DNA of 64,000 nt from CAYQUO01 sp964420835 (GTDB lineage: Bacteria > Chloroflexota > Anaerolineae > Anaerolineales > Anaerolineaceae), in assembly GCA_964420835.1 (NCBI GenBank), contig CAYQUO010000017.1, positions 1 to 64,000 of the forward strand, written 5' to 3'. Made by a program: the position numbers and the translations under genes. A model generated the notes under the pieces. It was not told where the DNA came from. It did no database searches and saw only the letters and a program-made list of their open reading frames with translations. Shown here in pieces: positions 62,355-64,000 of the stretch (the first letter of the stretch is position 1; the number at the start of each line of letters is the position of its first letter).

Positions 62355-63014
62355 CTATGTTGTAACAGGTTTTATTTCACGGCAATACGGATAATTTTGG
62401 CAACCATAAAATTGCTTTCCTTTATGTTCGCCTTGTACTGCTGTTCGTAAAACCATTGGAAGACCACATTTGGGGCAAATTGGATTCGAACCAGTCTCTA
62501 TGGCAATTACTGGATATGGCGAAGGAACAATTTCCTCTACTAAAAACGGCTCGATTTGAGCCGCAATTTCTCTTGAATTATAGTACCTTTGAACTGGTAA
62601 ACGCAACAAAGGCAACCCAGCAACTTCACAGACACTTTCTACAAACTTATCGCGTTTTTGAATGTTAATTCGGTTATGGCTTAAATCGTCCAATTCAACG
62701 CCAAACAAAGGTTTCATTGTCGCAGAGTCACAAACCAAAAAATCTAAATGCTTTTGAGCGATTCTATTGAAATAGGCAACATTTTCATTGGGATGAGCCA
62801 CAAAGAAAATATCTGTCATTCTTACCTTGGATTGAACTGTTAATCTTGGGCTAATTAAAGAAGATAGAACTTTATAAAACGAAAATTCTGCCGGGGAAAG
62901 AAAATCATCACGCAGACGATAGGGAAGCGTATCAGGTGTTGTATCGGTTTTTGAGTGTTTTATAAAAGGAAAAATGACGCTCAAACAACCTGGTTTTTCA
63001 TTCGTTGAAGTCAT
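62355..63014 (-). CDS. DUF2726 protein with topoisomerase-type zinc finger
   Basis: ATG at 63014 gives 219 residues. The N-terminal about 140 residues match DUF2726, a restriction-endonuclease-like fold with D-F-L-V-C-D...F-G-V-E-L-D-D-L-S-H. The C-terminus is C-P-K-C-G...F-Y-G-C-x-N-Y-P-Y-C, the C4 zinc finger of type I topoisomerases. Such proteins are often found near mobile DNA and may be nuclease-like. The gene is much more AT-rich than the chromosome, which points to transfer. It overlaps the small frame above. Confidence 0.8.
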   Translation of the reverse strand: MTSTNEKPGCLSVIFPFIKHSKTDTTPDTLPYRLRDDFLSPAEFSFYKVLSSLISPRLTVQSKVRMTDIFFVAHPNENVAYFNRIAQKHLDFLVCDSATMKPLFGVELDDLSHNRINIQKRDKFVESVCEVAGLPLLRLPVQRYYNSREIAAQIEPFLVEEIVPSPYPVIAIETGSNPICPKCGLPMVLRTAVQGEHKGKQFYGCQNYPYCREIKPVTT

Positions 63015-63189
63015 GTTTGGATGGATATCTCCAGTGTGATGAAATTGCTGAAAGCATTTCAAAATCTATCTTTATAGGATTATCAGATAATTCAAATGCA
63101 ATTTTAACGAAACTTGTGGATAAATCAATTTTGGTTGGGATTTCATGACGAATTTGAAAGGTAACCTCCCCTTCAGTTATTGTAAACAT
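62998..63189 (-). CDS. Possible small hypothetical protein
   Basis: A 63-residue frame from ATG 63189 with beta-like composition, overlapping the start of the DUF2726 gene by 17 bases. No family is recognised and the ribosome site is weak. Apart from it, 63190-63408 shows no gene. Confidence 0.3.
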   Translation of the reverse strand: MFTITEGEVTFQIRHEIPTKIDLSTSFVKIAFELSDNPIKIDFEMLSAISSHWRYPSKHDFNE

Positions 63190-63408
63190 GAACCACATCA
63201 ACAATTGCTCTAAAGACTATCATGGCTCTTTTTACCTTTTGGATTTGCCTTATTCTTGCCCATGTTTTGCAAGGATTGTGTCATCCATTAATTACATAAA
63301 ACCCTATTATGCTGGAATCATGCCTGGTTATCATTAACAAGCAATTGCCACAAAATCAAAAATTATCTTATCCTAAACGAAGCAATATTCCAATAGCACT
63401 AAAAAAAC

Positions 63409-63695
63409 TATGTTCACTGGACCAGGCGCTTTACCCACGATCACAACAAACGCCCTCCGGCTGATATCGGAACTACTGAGTTTGAAGCTCTCCTTATCCA
63501 TCTGATAAAAGAGGGGAATATTTCCTCATTTGCCCATAACCAGGTGAAGCCCTTAATAATCAAATTGCATTTGTCCGAAATTACCATGAGCAGGATATCG
63601 TGTTAGGTTATGGCTCCCAGGACGGTAAAACGAAGATGATTTATGCCCATGTACTCAACCGAAGACCAAAGTCAGGGCAGAACCTGTTGGATTGA
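63409..63695 (+). pseudogene. Remnant of an integron/Xer-type tyrosine integrase
   Basis: Frame 1 (63409 onward) reads Y-V-H-W-T-R-R-F-T-H, then E-F-E-A-L-L-I-H-L-I-K-E-G and S-S-F-A-H-N-Q. These are the core-binding domain of integron-type integrases (Y-x-x-W-I-R-R-F; F-L-T-H-L; T-Q-N-Q). After about 63540 the homology shifts to another frame (E-A-L-N-N-Q-I-A-F-V-R-N-Y). From 63603 it jumps to the extreme C-terminus, L-G-Y-G-S-Q-D-G-K-T-K-M-I-Y-A-H-V-L-N-R-R-P-K, containing the tyrosine nucleophile. One frameshift and a large internal deletion make it inactive. It suggests past integron or phage activity here. Confidence 0.75.
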
Positions 63696-63769
63696 CAGAT
63701 ACACGTTGGAATTTAACAGCGTTCTCCAGAACAGGAGAACGCTGTTAATATAAATTGTTAAACTCGTGT

Positions 63770-64000
63770 TTAATCCGAAGCAGCAATCACCGGCCGGAAC
63801 TTGTATCCATAAATGAGGATGCCCTTGTCACCCCCATCCGTGCGGATGAGGCGGGTGACCATTTCGACCGGCATGCCGATCTCCACCGGCTCTTCGCCCA
63901 GGTCGGTCAACTGGGCAGTGACCACCGGGCCCTCCTCCAGCTTGACCAGGGCAATGGTGTAGGGGGCTTTATCCTCGAAGCCAGCCGGACCTTCCCCCAT
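63770..64000 (-). CDS. DUF35 OB-fold protein, 5' part beyond the window
   Basis: The 76 visible residues (P-A-G-F-E-D-K-A-P-Y-T-I-A-L-V-K-L-E-E-G-P, then G-I-L-I-Y-G-Y-K-F-R-P to the stop) are the OB-fold half of DUF35 zinc-ribbon proteins, which accompany thiolases and HMG-CoA synthases. The frame runs off the right edge; the zinc ribbon should lie beyond 64000. It is the intact counterpart of the truncated copy at 59686. Confidence 0.85.
   Translation of the reverse strand: MGEGPAGFEDKAPYTIALVKLEEGPVVTAQLTDLGEEPVEIGMPVEMVTRLIRTDGGDKGILIYGYKFRPVIAASD

Noticed and set aside
1..64000. CRISPR array or complete insertion sequence
   Set aside because: No regularly spaced repeat array and no intact transposase frame was seen. 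The only recombinase traces are the integrase remnant at 63.4-63.7 kb.

Overview
The window looks like a chromosomal stretch of a GC-rich, probably anaerobic bacterium, most likely a member of the Chloroflexota (Anaerolineae-like). This is inferred from gene content: short-form glucan phosphorylase, DUF35 zinc-ribbon/OB-fold genes, DUF4332, separate TatA/TatC, a ThaI-type restriction system, a SelW-type selenoprotein, and above all YukD-like ubiquitin/E2/RING/JAB genes, which I associate with Chloroflexota and Actinobacteria. No 16S rRNA or ribosomal protein gene is present, so the placement is a best guess.

Layout. 1-5.4 kb: end of a tRNA-Gln(UUG), an EamA exporter, a large TPR/Kelch/WD40 membrane protein, a PIG-L deacetylase, and a tRNA-Met preceded by a tandemly duplicated leader. 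5.4-10 kb is a more AT-rich accessory island with a uracil-DNA glycosylase-like gene, a ThaI-like restriction enzyme with a beta-class methyltransferase, and an MNT/HEPN toxin-antitoxin pair. 10-28 kb is housekeeping: MprF-like synthase, RNase II-type exonuclease, MgtA, glucan phosphorylase, NfeD protease, a sugar transferase, a UGA-containing SelW-like selenoprotein overlapping trpS, an MFS permease, a MenA/UbiA prenyltransferase, an esterase and PlsC. 28.6-41.7 kb is a tightly overlapping minus-strand cell-surface polysaccharide cluster (nucleotide-sugar dehydrogenase and epimerase, flippase, five glycosyltransferases), with one further GT-C protein upstream. 41.8-52.6 kb holds a small envelope protein, a PilZ protein, glnS with its tRNA-Gln(CUG), a cyclophilin, a flavoprotein, a GlmS-like protein with a ruined glutaminase site, Tat genes and ribokinase.

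52.7-59.5 kb is the most interesting part: seven overlapping or closely spaced minus-strand genes encoding a complete bacterial ubiquitin-like conjugation pathway. In transcription order these are an E1-like ThiF enzyme fused to an N-terminal GntR/FadR-type DNA-binding domain, a four-TM RING-finger protein, a ubiquitin-like/E2 fusion, a free ubiquitin-like protein, a JAMM isopeptidase, a membrane FHA protein and a membrane VWA protein. A perfect-consensus promoter (TTGACA, 17 bp, TATAAT) precedes the E1 gene. A nested palindrome containing TGGTCAGACCA, resembling FadR-family operators, lies over the predicted transcription start. This suggests that the E1 enzyme is also the repressor of its own operon.

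59.7-64 kb is a low-GC, partly decayed region: a DUF35 zinc ribbon lacking its OB-fold, small hypotheticals, a DUF4332 protein, a DUF2726/topoisomerase-zinc-finger protein, a frameshifted and internally deleted integron-type integrase remnant, and a DUF35 OB-fold gene running off the right edge.

Four genes (glnS, the ThaI-like nuclease and two hypotheticals) share one oddity: the reading frame is interrupted by a single in-frame TAG and continues, protein-like, beyond it. Other genes clearly end at TAG, so this is either context-dependent amber readthrough, decay or sequence error.
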